A stretch of 34,311 bases of DNA from Planctomycetota bacterium (GCA_002705055.1 PAHY01000045.1:1-34311), one strand, 5' to 3'. Counted from the first letter of the stretch, positions 14,283 through 22,450 are shown. The notes: generated from the letters alone by a model not told the origin. Made by a program: numbers and translations.

Positions 14283-15383
14283 ATGAAGGTCGGGGTACTC
14301 GGCGGCGGACAGCTGGCGCGCATGCTCGCGCTGGCCGGTCGGCCGCTTGGCCTGGACTTTGCCTTTCTCGATCCCGCGGCCGACGCCTGCGCCTTTGCGC
14401 TGGGGCGCGGCCTGCAGGGCGACTACGACGACCCGGCTTGTCTCGACGAGCTCGCTGAGTTCGCTGAGGTCGTCACCTTCGAGTTCGAAAATGTCCCCGC
14501 GGCTGTCACCGAGCGGCTGGCGGCGCGCGTTCCGGTCTATCCGCCGGCGCGCGCGCTGGCGGTGGCGCAGGATCGGCTTCTGGAGAAGTCGATGTTCCGC
14601 GAACTGGGCATCGGGACGCCCGAGTTTCGCGCCATCGATGCGCGCGGCGATCTCGATCGGGCCGCCGCCGAGCTGGGTTTCCCCTTCGTCCTCAAGACGC
14701 GCCACGAAGGCTACGACGGCAAAGGGCAGCGGCTGCTGCGAGAAGCCGGCGAGTTGGATGCCGCCTGGGAGCAGCTGGGCGGCCGACCGCTGATCGCGGA
14801 GGCCTTCGTTCACTTCGAGCGTGAAGTCTCGGTCATCGCCGTGCGCGCCCGCGACGGCGAGGTGCGCTGTTATCCGCTGGCGGAGAACGAGCATGAAGAC
14901 GGCATCCTCGCGGTGTCGCGCAGCCGTCCGGAGGACCCGCTCGCCGAGCAGGCGCAGCGCGCTGCCGAGAAGCTTCTGCACCAGCTCGATTACGTCGGCG
15001 TGCTCACGCTCGAGCTGTTTGACTGCGGCGGCAGCCTTCTCGCCAACGAGTTCGCGCCGCGGGTGCACAACTCGGGGCACTGGACCATCGAAGGCACAAC
15101 CATCAGCCAGTTCGAGAATCATCTGCGCGCAGTCTGCGGCCTGCCGCTGGGCTGCACGCGCGCGCGCGGCCGCGTCGCCATGCTCAATTTGATCGGCGAG
15201 CTGCCGCCGCTCGAGCCGCTGCTCGCGCTGTCCGACGTGCACCTGCACCTCTACGACAAGGCGCCGCGACCGGGGCGCAAGATCGGTCACCTTACGGTCT
15301 GGGGCGAAGACGATGCGCAGCTCGCCGCGCGCTTTGCCGAGGCATGTGCGCACGCCGGACGCGCGCCGCACCCGCTAGGCTAG
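14283..15383 (+). CDS. purK: 5-(carboxyamino)imidazole ribonucleotide synthase (PurK)
   Basis: The 366-residue ATP-grasp enzyme makes N5-CAIR from AIR, bicarbonate and ATP. It has the PurK N-terminus GVLGGGQLARMLALAGRPLG, the TFEFENVP motif, the ATP-grasp segment FPFVLKTRHEGYDGKGQ and the signature NEFAPRVHNSGHWTIEG. It starts three bases after the purE stop, without a separate promoter box, so the two are cotranscribed and presumably cotranslated. Confidence 0.96.
   Translation: MKVGVLGGGQLARMLALAGRPLGLDFAFLDPAADACAFALGRGLQGDYDDPACLDELAEFAEVVTFEFENVPAAVTERLAARVPVYPPARALAVAQDRLLEKSMFRELGIGTPEFRAIDARGDLDRAAAELGFPFVLKTRHEGYDGKGQRLLREAGELDAAWEQLGGRPLIAEAFVHFEREVSVIAVRARDGEVRCYPLAENEHEDGILAVSRSRPEDPLAEQAQRAAEKLLHQLDYVGVLTLELFDCGGSLLANEFAPRVHNSGHWTIEGTTISQFENHLRAVCGLPLGCTRARGRVAMLNLIGELPPLEPLLALSDVHLHLYDKAPRPGRKIGHLTVWGEDDAQLAARFAEACAHAGRAPHPLG
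15376..15381 (+). promoter_or_regulatory. Putative -10 box (TAGGCT) overlapping the end of purK
   Basis: TAGGCT spans the last codons of purK, and its final T is the first base of the purK TAG stop. AGGGCC and ATG 15388 follow, a six-base gap. Confidence 0.45.
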
Positions 15384-15387
15384 GGCC

Positions 15388-15930
15388 ATGCTGCTTCCGC
15401 CCCTCCTGCACGACGGCGCTGGTGTCGCCGGCGGATTCTCCAGCGGGCTGCTGCACCCGCTCACCGGGCCGGATCACCTCGCGGCGATGGTCGCCGTCGG
15501 GCTTTGGGGTGCCTTCCTCGGCGCGCCAGCGATCTGGCTCCTGCCGGTGATCTTCCCGCTGGTCATGGCGGTGGGCGGCGCGCTGGGTGTGGCGGGGGTC
15601 GCCGTGCCCGGAGTCGAGACCGGCATCGCGCTGTCGGCGGTCGCGCTGGGCGCGATGGTCGCCGCCGCCGCCAAGCCGCCGCTGCCCTTCGCGGCGATTC
15701 TGGTGGCGCTGTTCGCGATCTTCCACGGCCACGCGCACGGCACCGAGCTCCCCGAGTCGGCCGATGCGCTGTCGTACAGCCTCGGCTTCGTCATCTCGAC
15801 CGGGCTGCTGCACCTCGCCGGCATCGGTCTGGGCTTCGCCGTCGAGAAGCCGGCGGGCCGCACCTTCGTGCGCGCCTGCGGCGCGGTGATCTGCCTGGCC
15901 GGACTCGGCTTCCTGTTCGGCGTGCTCTAA
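15388..15930 (+). CDS. HupE/UreJ family protein
   Basis: The 180-residue membrane protein has about six helices and both HupE/UreJ signatures: LLHPLTGPDHLAAMVAVG near residues 22-39 and IFHGHAHGTELP in the middle. The histidines of these motifs are thought to bind nickel or cobalt. Family members supply Ni2+ for hydrogenase or urease, or act as Ni/Co permeases. No hydrogenase or urease gene is in view, so the physiological partner is unknown. A second, less canonical member follows 13 bases downstream. Confidence 0.87.
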   Translation: MLLPPLLHDGAGVAGGFSSGLLHPLTGPDHLAAMVAVGLWGAFLGAPAIWLLPVIFPLVMAVGGALGVAGVAVPGVETGIALSAVALGAMVAAAAKPPLPFAAILVALFAIFHGHAHGTELPESADALSYSLGFVISTGLLHLAGIGLGFAVEKPAGRTFVRACGAVICLAGLGFLFGVL

Positions 15931-15943
15931 AGCGCGCGGCCCG

Positions 15944-16492
15944 ATGACTCCGCTGTTCCTGCTGCACAATCCCATCGAAGGGATCGGCAGCTTCTACGGC
16001 GGGGTGCTGCATCCGCTGGTGGTGCCGGAGCAGGCGCTGTTGCTCGTCGCGACCGCAGCCTGCCTGTCCCAGCAAGGGCTGGAGCAGCTGCGACGCGCGC
16101 TTCCTCCGGCGCTGGTGGCGCTGGTGGCGGCGATCTTTCTGCAGCCGCGGCTGGGCTGGATGCCGCCGCAGTCGCTGGTCCTGATCCTCGGCATGCTGAT
16201 CGGTCTCGGCGTCGCGGCGCGACTGCGGCTCCCTGCCGCCGTCTCGGTCGCGCTGGGCCTGCTCTGCGGCCTCGCGGTCGGCCTGGGCACCGACGTCGAC
16301 ACCATCCCGGCCGGTGAGGAGCTGCTGTTTCAGAGCGGCGCCGGCATCGGCGCCGGCTTCGCGCTGCTCTGTCTCGCAGTTTGGCTCGAAACCGCGAAAC
16401 GTCCGTGGCAGCAGATCGTAGTGCGAGTGCTCGGCTCCTGGACCGCTGCCGCGGCGCTGATCAACTTGAGTTGGCAGCTTGTTCAGGGCTGA
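15944..16492 (+). CDS. Second HupE/UreJ-like membrane protein, degenerate metal motif
   Basis: The 182-residue membrane protein shares the start of the HupE/UreJ pattern, FYGGVLHPLVVPEQALLL, where the canonical neighbour has HPLTGPDHLAAM. One His and one Asp are replaced, by Gln and Glu. The middle HGHxHG motif is missing. The C-terminal part (IVVRVLGSWTAAAALINLSW) resembles a related HupE-type family often annotated HupE/UreJ 2. It may be a partner subunit of the upstream protein. Transport competence cannot be judged. It lies nine bases before the next start. Confidence 0.65.
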   Translation: MTPLFLLHNPIEGIGSFYGGVLHPLVVPEQALLLVATAACLSQQGLEQLRRALPPALVALVAAIFLQPRLGWMPPQSLVLILGMLIGLGVAARLRLPAAVSVALGLLCGLAVGLGTDVDTIPAGEELLFQSGAGIGAGFALLCLAVWLETAKRPWQQIVVRVLGSWTAAAALINLSWQLVQG

Positions 16493-16500
16493 TTCCCGCC

Positions 16501-18075
16501 ATGCTCCGCCCCTCTGCTTTTCTCTCCGTCGCCCTTCTCTTCGCTTCCTGTGCGCAGGCGCCGGCCGCACCGCGCGCCGCATCGCAGGCACCCCAGGCAG
16601 AGCGCGCCGCTTCGGCAACGGCGACGATCGACGAAGGCAAGCTGCTGCCGGCGGTCCGGGTGCGCGACTACTTCATGGTTCCGTTTGCGCTCGATGGGCG
16701 TGACGGCAGCGATGGCGAGGACGCGCGCATCCTCTGGATGCTCTACGACACCGGCGCCAGCACCACGGTGGTCGACCCCGAGGCGCTGAAGGCCGTCTCC
16801 AGCTGGGAGCCCGAGCAGGGCCGGCGCATCAACTTCGTCCAAGCCACGATCGGCCCGGTCACGATCAGCAACCTCTCGGCGCAGGTGCGGGATCTCGACC
16901 ACATCGAGGACGCGCTCGGCTTTCCCTGCGATGGCATCCTCGGCTACACCGCGTTCACCGGCGGCCTGCTGACCCTCGATTACCCCGCCGGAGAGATGCG
17001 GGTGCGCGAAGGCGCGCTGCCCAAACCCGATGGCGAGAAAGTCTTTCGGATCACGCGAAAGGAGCGCCGCCGCCCCTTCATCGAGATGGACTTTGGCGGA
17101 CGCACCGAGGAAGTGCTGATCGACTCGGGCAGCGGCTCGGGCTTCGTGCTGCAGGATCGGCGCGGGCGCAAGTTCCTCGGCGAGCCGGCACCGCTCAGCA
17201 TGATGATGGGCATCAATGGCCCGCGCGCTGAACCCACAGGTCGCCTCGACGGCGATGCCCAGCTGTTCGGCCGACGCTTTCGCTACCCGGCGGTGCGTCT
17301 GACTCAAGGCACCGAGCTGCTGGGGACGCAGGTGCTGCGCCACTTCGCGCTGACCTTCGACATCTCGCAGCGGCGTGTACTGGTCGAAGGCGCCGGCGCG
17401 GACTGGCCGGAGGGCCAGGCGCCGGTGCTCGCGCCCGAGCGGCTCTGGGCGAGCGGGGTGCTCAAGTCCGCGACCGAACAAGGTCATCGCGTGCGCGGCA
17501 TCGTGGCCGACTCACCGGCCGCTGCGCTCGATCTGCAGAAGGAAGATCTGCTGATCGAGGTCAACGGAGTGCCGCACCGCGAACGGGGCGGAGAGCCGAT
17601 TCAGGCCTGGGTCGACGGCGCGCGCCGTTATCACCGGGTCGTGGTCGAACGCGACGGCGCGCGCCACACCCTCGAGGTGGACCAGGTCGAGTGGGTGCCG
17701 ATCCCCGCCGAGGTCGAGGCCGCTCCGCAGCGCGAGACGCTACCGCGTGATCTGGTGCTGGGGGTGAGCTCGCCAGCAGGCCCAAGCGAGGCCGAGCTCG
17801 CCCAGCCGGGGCGCGCTGTGCCCTCGCCCGACGGCCTGCGCAGCGCCCAGATCCTCGACCGCGACGGCGGCTCGATCGTGCGTGTCTTCGACGCGGAGGG
17901 GCGCATTCTGAGCAATCCAGTCACCCGCGGCCGCACGCGAGGGCTGCAATGGTCGGCAAACGGGCGTTGGCTGGCTTTCTGGCGCGAAGTCGAGGAGAAT
18001 GGGGAGATCGTCTGGTCCCGATGGGCTGTGCCGGCAAATGGCTGGCAGCCGCCGGAACCGGTCCCCGTGCGATGA
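16501..18075 (+). CDS. Aspartyl protease/PDZ lipoprotein
   Basis: The 524-residue product has a lipoprotein leader ending LFASC (Cys17). Two retropepsin-like aspartyl-protease lobes follow: LYDTGAST with Asp83 and LIDSGSGSG with Asp208, so both catalytic aspartates lie in one chain. A PDZ-like domain (about residues 320-400) contains GIVADSPAAALDLQKEDLLI. The last ~90 residues (SAQILDRDGGSIVRVFDAEG, LQWSANGRWLAFWREV) look like beta-propeller blades. It is probably a periplasmic or surface-anchored protease. ATG 16501 is chosen because it begins the signal peptide; the frame is open further upstream. The stop overlaps the next start as ATGA. Confidence 0.85.
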   Translation: MLRPSAFLSVALLFASCAQAPAAPRAASQAPQAERAASATATIDEGKLLPAVRVRDYFMVPFALDGRDGSDGEDARILWMLYDTGASTTVVDPEALKAVSSWEPEQGRRINFVQATIGPVTISNLSAQVRDLDHIEDALGFPCDGILGYTAFTGGLLTLDYPAGEMRVREGALPKPDGEKVFRITRKERRRPFIEMDFGGRTEEVLIDSGSGSGFVLQDRRGRKFLGEPAPLSMMMGINGPRAEPTGRLDGDAQLFGRRFRYPAVRLTQGTELLGTQVLRHFALTFDISQRRVLVEGAGADWPEGQAPVLAPERLWASGVLKSATEQGHRVRGIVADSPAAALDLQKEDLLIEVNGVPHRERGGEPIQAWVDGARRYHRVVVERDGARHTLEVDQVEWVPIPAEVEAAPQRETLPRDLVLGVSSPAGPSEAELAQPGRAVPSPDGLRSAQILDRDGGSIVRVFDAEGRILSNPVTRGRTRGLQWSANGRWLAFWREVEENGEIVWSRWAVPANGWQPPEPVPVR

Positions 18076-18866
18076 GCACCTCCTGGTATTACCTCGAAGA
18101 CGGCGTGACGCGTGGCCCCGCGCCGCACGCCGAACTGCTGCTGCTCTTTCAGGAGCAGCGCCTGCCCGCGCACACGCTGGTGTGGCGCGAAGGCATGGAA
18201 GAGTGGCGTCCCGCTGCGGACATGGGCCTGCTCCCGCCGGCGGCGCCGCCGGAAGGCCCGCGCATGCCTCCGCCGCCCCCGGTCGAACCGCGCCCTGCCT
18301 TCGCCGGTGCCGCAGCGGGTTCCATCCCGCAGCAGCTCGACCGCGTCGCGCTGGGCCAGCTGGCTTGGCGTCGGTACCTCGCCCGGCTGATCGACTTCGT
18401 GCTGTTCGCGATGTTCAGCGGCGCGATCCTGAGCATGGCTTTCCCCGAGCAGGCCAAGACCTGGGCCGAGGAAGGCAACCTCTGGCTGGGGGTCGTGATC
18501 GCGCTGGCTTACGTGCCGCTCGAAGCTTGGATGCTGGCCAGTTCGGGTTCCACCCCGGGCAAGCGACTCTTCGCCATGCAGGTGCGGCGTCGGGACGGCT
18601 CGCCGCTCGACTACACCACGGCGCTGCAGCGCAGCGGCTGGGTCTTCGTGCTCGGCCAGGCCTGCGGCGCGCCGATCCTGACCTGGGTGGTCAAGCTGCT
18701 GGCCTTCGGGCGCTTTCAGCGCACTGGCACCACGCTGTGGGATCAGCGGGTCGGCACGCAGGTGGTGTACGGCACCATGACGGAAGGGCGCAGGTTCGCT
18801 GCGGCGGCGTTGATCGGCCTGTATCTGGCGTTGATGTACCTTGTGGCATCCTCTGCCTTGGCCTGA
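18072..18866 (+). CDS. GYF_2 and RDD domain membrane protein
   Basis: The 264-residue protein starts with a GYF_2 domain (WYYLEDGVTRGP, then HTLVWREGMEEWRP, residues about 4-50), a proline-rich linker and an RDD domain (about 95-255). The RDD domain has RRYLARLIDFVLF, the family's conserved Arg and Asp, then SSGSTPGKRLFAMQVRRRDG. GYF_2 domains are thought to bind proline-rich peptides, and RDD proteins are membrane proteins of mixed or unknown function, some linked to ion exchange. The start overlaps the upstream stop (ATGA) and the end overlaps the sulfatase start (TGATG). Confidence 0.86.
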   Translation: MSTSWYYLEDGVTRGPAPHAELLLLFQEQRLPAHTLVWREGMEEWRPAADMGLLPPAAPPEGPRMPPPPPVEPRPAFAGAAAGSIPQQLDRVALGQLAWRRYLARLIDFVLFAMFSGAILSMAFPEQAKTWAEEGNLWLGVVIALAYVPLEAWMLASSGSTPGKRLFAMQVRRRDGSPLDYTTALQRSGWVFVLGQACGAPILTWVVKLLAFGRFQRTGTTLWDQRVGTQVVYGTMTEGRRFAAAALIGLYLALMYLVASSALA

Positions 18867-20701
18867 TGCTCTCCTCCCTCCTTCTGCTGGCGGCGGCGCA
18901 AGGCGCTCCCGCCGAAGCCCCCGCACGCCCGAACGTTCTGTTTGTCCTCGCCGACGACCTCGGCGTCATGGACATTCAGCCGAATCACCCGGGCAGCTTC
19001 TACGACACGCCCGCGCTGGAAGAACTCGCAGCGACCGGGATGCGCTTCACCCAGGGTTACGCGGCCTGCCCGGTCTGCAGCCCGACCCGCGCGAGCATCC
19101 TGACCGGCAAGTACCCGCAGCGCGTGGGGATCACCGACTACATCAACGCAGCCGGAGGCAATCAGCCCGAGAAGTGGCGGCGGCCGACGCGCCTGTTGCC
19201 CGCGCCGTACGCCGACCGGCTGGCACACGAGGAGCTCACGCTGGCCGAGGCGCTGAAGGAGGCCGGCTATGCCACCTTCTTCGCCGGCAAGTGGCACCTC
19301 GGCCCGGAAGGATGGTGGCCGGAAGACCAGGGCTTTGACGAGAACCAGGGCGGCATCACCCGCGGCGGCCCTTACGGCGGCGATCGCTACTTCTCGCCCT
19401 ATGGCAATCCGCGGCTGGAAGATGGCCCGAAGGGGGAGCACCTGCCCGCGCGCCTCGCCCGCGAGACCTCCGACTTCATCCGCGAGAACCGCGAGCGACC
19501 CTGGCTGGCTTACCTGAGCTTTTACTCGGTGCACACCCCGCTGCTCGCGCGCGAGGATCTGATCGCGAAGTACCGCGCCAAGAAAGAGGAGTTGGGGCTC
19601 TCCGTGATCTGGGGCCAGGAGGGCGAGCGCGCCGTGCGCATGGTGCAGGAACACGCCGTCTACGCGGGCATGGTCGAGGCCATGGACGAGGCGATCGGCG
19701 ATGTGCTGGCGACCCTGGAGGAAACCGGCGAGGCCGAGGAGACCATCGTGATCTTCTTCTCGGACAACGGCGGGCTCTCGACCTCCGAAGGGCATCCGAC
19801 CAGCAACCTGCCGTTCCGCGCCGGGAAGGGTTGGATGTACGAAGGTGGCATCCGCGAACCGCTGCTGGTGCGGGTTCCCTGGCTGACCGAAGCCGGATCG
19901 GTGCAGGATCAGGTGGTCAGCAGCATCGACTTCTTCCCGACCATCCTCGAGCTCTGCCGGGTGCCGCTCGCCGCCGAGGTCGACGGCAAGAGCTTCGCTC
20001 CGGCGCTGGCCGGCCAGGCGCAGCCGCGCGGGCCGATCTACTGGCACTATCCGCACTACGGCAATCAGGGCGGCAAGCCTTCGGCGGCGGTGCGGGACGG
20101 GGACTGGAAGCTGATCCGCTGGTTTGAGACCGGCCAGGAAGAGCTGTTCCGCCTCGACCTCGACCTCGCCGAGCAATATGACCTGGCCGGACGCTACCCC
20201 GAACAGCGCGCGCGTCTCGCCGCGCAGCTCGACACTTGGCTGGACGATGTCGGCGCACGCTATGCCACGCTGAACGACAAAGGACTCGACGCCACCAACG
20301 GGCCGCAGGGCATCGAGCGCCTTAGCTGGCTCGCCGGCCACTGGTCGCGCGAAGAGGAAGGCGTGCTGTATGAAGAGGCCTGGCTGGGCGCGCGCGGCGG
20401 CACGATGCTCGGCGTCAACCGCACCGCATCCGAAGGCGAGACGATGGGGACCGAACAGCTGCGGATCTTCGAGGAGGACGGAAGGCTTTACTACGAAGCC
20501 ACGCCTTCCGGCCAGTCCGCGACTCGTTTCGCGCTGGTCTCGGCCAACGGGCAGCGCGCGGTCTTCGAAAACCGCGCCCACGACTTCCCGCAGCAGATCG
20601 AGTACCGGCGCGACGGCGACGCGCTGCGCGCCTTCATTCGCGGCCCGCAGGAAGACGGATCCCAACTCGAGATCGAGTTCCGCTGGACCCGACAGCCCTA
20701 G
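18866..20701 (+). CDS. Secreted sulfatase with C-terminal DUF6265-like domain
   Basis: The 611-residue product has a signal peptide and a type I sulfatase domain. Metal ligands include Asp30-Asp31 (LADDLG) and Asp300-Asn301 (FFSDNGG). The formylglycine site is Cys71 in CSPTRASILTG, so an FGE-type maturase is needed elsewhere in the genome. GKWHLG (Lys142, His144) is also conserved. It hydrolyses sulfate esters, probably of an algal or animal polysaccharide, but the substrate cannot be read here. Residues about 484-611 (LSWLAGHWSREEEG, GGTMLGVNRTAS, FENRAHDFPQQIEYRRDGD) match the DUF6265 family, normally a separate small protein. The start overlaps the previous stop as TGATG. Confidence 0.88.
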   Translation: MLSSLLLLAAAQGAPAEAPARPNVLFVLADDLGVMDIQPNHPGSFYDTPALEELAATGMRFTQGYAACPVCSPTRASILTGKYPQRVGITDYINAAGGNQPEKWRRPTRLLPAPYADRLAHEELTLAEALKEAGYATFFAGKWHLGPEGWWPEDQGFDENQGGITRGGPYGGDRYFSPYGNPRLEDGPKGEHLPARLARETSDFIRENRERPWLAYLSFYSVHTPLLAREDLIAKYRAKKEELGLSVIWGQEGERAVRMVQEHAVYAGMVEAMDEAIGDVLATLEETGEAEETIVIFFSDNGGLSTSEGHPTSNLPFRAGKGWMYEGGIREPLLVRVPWLTEAGSVQDQVVSSIDFFPTILELCRVPLAAEVDGKSFAPALAGQAQPRGPIYWHYPHYGNQGGKPSAAVRDGDWKLIRWFETGQEELFRLDLDLAEQYDLAGRYPEQRARLAAQLDTWLDDVGARYATLNDKGLDATNGPQGIERLSWLAGHWSREEEGVLYEEAWLGARGGTMLGVNRTASEGETMGTEQLRIFEEDGRLYYEATPSGQSATRFALVSANGQRAVFENRAHDFPQQIEYRRDGDALRAFIRGPQEDGSQLEIEFRWTRQP

Positions 20702-20703
20702 CG

Positions 20704-21015
20704 CTACTCGCTGGCGACGATCGAATCGAAGACGCGCACTTCCGCCCAGGTCGGCGCGTTCTCTTCGATGAACTTCAGGTGATCCGGCGCGGTCTGATAA
20801 AGGTCGTGATTCGCGCGCGTGTCGAAGACCACGTGCAGCGCCACGTGCCAGTCCATGACGTTGACCGGGCGGTCCAGCTCGGGCTCGAGCGTGCCGGCGG
20901 CGAAGAACACCACGCCCGGATGATCGCGCAGGTACTTCTTGCAGGAGCCGACCAGGTTCTCGATCGCCTGCGGCGAATCGTCGTTCAAGCGAAAGTAGAC
21001 GTTGTGGGCGAGCAT
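20704..21015 (-). CDS. Dabb family (stress-responsive alpha/beta barrel) protein
   Basis: The 103-residue protein has the Dabb pattern: MLAHNVYFRLNDDSPQAIE, then GVVFFAAGTLEPELDRP, MDWHVALHVVFDTRANHDLY and PDHLKFIEENAP. These proteins form dimeric ferredoxin-like barrels, and a few are enzymes or stress proteins. ATG 21015 is favoured because TATGCT lies eight bases upstream and the family N-terminus begins there. Its TAG stop lies two bases past the convergent sulfatase stop. Confidence 0.85.
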   Translation of the reverse strand: MLAHNVYFRLNDDSPQAIENLVGSCKKYLRDHPGVVFFAAGTLEPELDRPVNVMDWHVALHVVFDTRANHDLYQTAPDHLKFIEENAPTWAEVRVFDSIVASE

Positions 21016-21023
21016 GGCTGGGG

Positions 21024-21029
21024 AGCATA
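21024..21029 (-). promoter_or_regulatory. Putative -10 box (TATGCT) for the Dabb gene
   Basis: On the minus strand TATGCT ends eight bases before ATG 21015, in the divergent gap with the YdcF-like gene. Confidence 0.45.
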
Positions 21030-21060
21030 CTCGACGCCGCATGGTGCGGCGCGAGATGGC

Positions 21061-21066
21061 TAGAAT
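21061..21066 (+). promoter_or_regulatory. Putative -10 box (TAGAAT) for the YdcF-like gene
   Basis: TAGAAT is followed by GCCGAC and GTG 21073, a six-base gap. The GTG start is supported by this box. Confidence 0.5.
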
Positions 21067-21072
21067 GCCGAC

Positions 21073-21771
21073 GTGAAGACGGGCGTCCTTGTGCATGGCT
21101 GCCATCTCGATGCCTACGACTGGCGCGGGATCGTCTGGGGATATCCGGACGCCGGCGAGCTGGGGCGTGCTCCGAAGGGCGTGCTCGTGGCTCATCAAGA
21201 GCAGGCGGACGTGCTGGTCTTTGGCACCGGCGCCTCCGAGCGCGTGGTCGATCGCGACGGCAAGCGCGTCGTCATGAAGGAGGGGGAGTACACCCTCGAC
21301 TACCTCCTGCAGCACTTTGACGAGCTGGCGGATTTTCCGGCCTTCGGTAAGGTCGATCTTGAGGCGCTGCGTCGCCAGATCGAGTCGACGGCGGTCGCCG
21401 AGAGTCGCTCGCAGAACACCCGTGAAGAAGTGGTCGAGGCGGCCGAGCACTTTCTAGAGCGCGGGGTCGAGCGCATGATCCTGGTCTCCAGCCCCACGCA
21501 CATCTCGCGCTGCGTCCGGGATGCCTACTCGGCGCTCGAGAGCGCCCGTTTTGCCCGCCTGCGTCATCAGCTCTTCGCCACGCCCAGCGATTCGAGCTAC
21601 CTCGGCTCGCGCGCGGAAGACGTCGTCATCTTCGAACCGCCGCACCGGGCGGACCGCCATTCCGCGCCGATCCACCTCAACGTCTCGCGGATTCTGCGCA
21701 TCCCGGCGAGCGAGTTGGGGGGCTTTCTGAAGCGGCTCGACCGGCTGCTCCAGGAGGAGTACCGGGTCTGA
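21073..21771 (+). CDS. YdcF/DUF218-like protein
   Basis: The 232-residue product begins GVLVHGCHLDAYDWRGIVWG. In the middle it has ESRSQNTREEVVEAAEHFLE and RMILVSSPTHISRCVRDAY, matching the DUF218 pattern of S-x-NT-x-E followed by VTS/VSS-x-x-H-x-x-R. Characterised DUF218 proteins such as ElyC and SanA affect envelope synthesis, but this protein lacks a membrane anchor and is probably soluble. The match is by motif only, with moderate certainty. GTG 21073 is the only reasonable start. Confidence 0.65.
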   Translation: MKTGVLVHGCHLDAYDWRGIVWGYPDAGELGRAPKGVLVAHQEQADVLVFGTGASERVVDRDGKRVVMKEGEYTLDYLLQHFDELADFPAFGKVDLEALRRQIESTAVAESRSQNTREEVVEAAEHFLERGVERMILVSSPTHISRCVRDAYSALESARFARLRHQLFATPSDSSYLGSRAEDVVIFEPPHRADRHSAPIHLNVSRILRIPASELGGFLKRLDRLLQEEYRV

Positions 21772-21829
21772 TCCCGCGGCGCGATTCTCCGAATTAGGGG
21801 GAATCCACGGTTACCGCAGGTTTTCTGGC

Positions 21830-21835
21830 TAGAAT
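21830..21835 (+). promoter_or_regulatory. Putative -10 box (TAGAAT) for the RNA-binding protein gene
   Basis: TAGAAT lies 63 bases before the ATG of the RRM gene, much farther than other boxes in the window. It implies a 5' leader of about 57 bases. Confidence 0.4.
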
Positions 21836-21841
21836 TCGGTG

Positions 21842-21898
21842 GGGCCCGACCGCCGCAACCTGCCTTTGGGGTGCCACGGAGCTGGGCCAAGACTGACA
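21842..21898 (+). promoter_or_regulatory. Structured 5' leader of the RRM gene
   Basis: Between the putative promoter and the start codon GGCCC (about 21843-21847) and GGGCC (about 21885-21889) can pair, enclosing GGGGTGCC and CACGG segments. Long leaders are rare in this window, and RNA-binding proteins of this type are often post-transcriptionally controlled, so autoregulation or a temperature response is possible. This is inference only. Confidence 0.3.
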
Positions 21899-22390
21899 AT
21901 GATGAACATTTACGTTGGGAACCTGCCCTGGTCGATGACCGACGAGGAGCTGCAGGACCTCTTCGCTGAGTACGGCACTGTTTCGCGTGCTCGGCACATG
22001 ACTGATCGAGAGACCGGTCGACCCCGTGGTTTCGGATTCGTGGAGATGGAGTCTCGCGAAGAAGGCGAGAAAGCGATCGAAAACCTGAATGGCGTGGCTG
22101 TCGACGGCCGTGACCTGAAGGTGAACGAAGCGCGTCCGCGCGAAGAGCGCCCCCGTGGTGGGGGTGGCGGCTTCGGTGGCGGCGGTGGTGGTTACGGCGG
22201 CGGTCGCGGTGGCGGCGGCGGTGGTTACGGCGGCGGCGGAGGCCGCGGCGGCCAGCGCGGCGGTGGCGGCGGCAAGCGCAAAGAATGGGACCGCGGCGGC
22301 GGTCGTCGCGGCGGCGGCAAGCACCAGGGTGACAACTGGGGCGGCGGCGGAGGCGGCGGCGGCGGCGGCTGGGACGACGGCGGCTGGTAA
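21899..22390 (+). CDS. RRM RNA-binding protein with glycine-rich tail
   Basis: The 163-residue product has one RNA recognition motif (residues 1-80) with RNP2 as IYVGNL and RNP1 as RGFGFVEM, plus the acidic/basic pattern of bacterial RRM proteins ([20 protein letters not shown]). The last ~75 residues are glycine-rich with interspersed Arg, Tyr and Lys, a form shared with cyanobacterial and plant glycine-rich RNA-binding proteins that respond to cold. It probably binds mRNA as a chaperone. Two ATG codons in a row (21899 and 21902) make the start uncertain by one residue. The tail is coded almost only by GGC, GGT and GGA. Confidence 0.92.
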   Translation: MMNIYVGNLPWSMTDEELQDLFAEYGTVSRARHMTDRETGRPRGFGFVEMESREEGEKAIENLNGVAVDGRDLKVNEARPREERPRGGGGGFGGGGGGYGGGRGGGGGGYGGGGGRGGQRGGGGGKRKEWDRGGGRRGGGKHQGDNWGGGGGGGGGGWDDGGW

Positions 22391-22409
22391 TCCAGTCGGC
22401 TCCCACTGC

Positions 22410-22415
22410 TAGACT
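22410..22415 (+). promoter_or_regulatory. Putative -10 box (TAGACT) for the PLP enzyme gene
   Basis: TAGACT lies 43 bases before ATG 22459, after the RRM gene stop. A hairpin begins four bases downstream of the box. Confidence 0.35.
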
Positions 22416-22418
22416 CAC

Positions 22419-22450
22419 GAACGAGCGAGGGCATCCGCCTTCGCTCGTTC
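22419..22450 (+). other. Strong hairpin between the RRM gene and the PLP enzyme gene
   Basis: GAACGAGCGAGGG (22419-22431) pairs with CCTTCGCTCGTTC (22438-22450) over 13 base pairs, with one G-T pair and a six-base loop. No proper T-run follows (CTTCGTTG). It may terminate the RRM transcript, or sit at the very 5' end of the following mRNA as a stabilising stem. Confidence 0.5.

Noticed and set aside
18743..21028. A 761-codon frame on the minus strand over the sulfatase gene
   Set aside because: It is a shadow of the sulfatase reading frame with no recognisable motif; the plus-strand gene has catalytic residues in order.
22155..22387. GGC/GGT repeats considered as a tandem repeat or CRISPR
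   Set aside because: The repetition follows the glycine codons of the RRM protein, with irregular units and no spacers.
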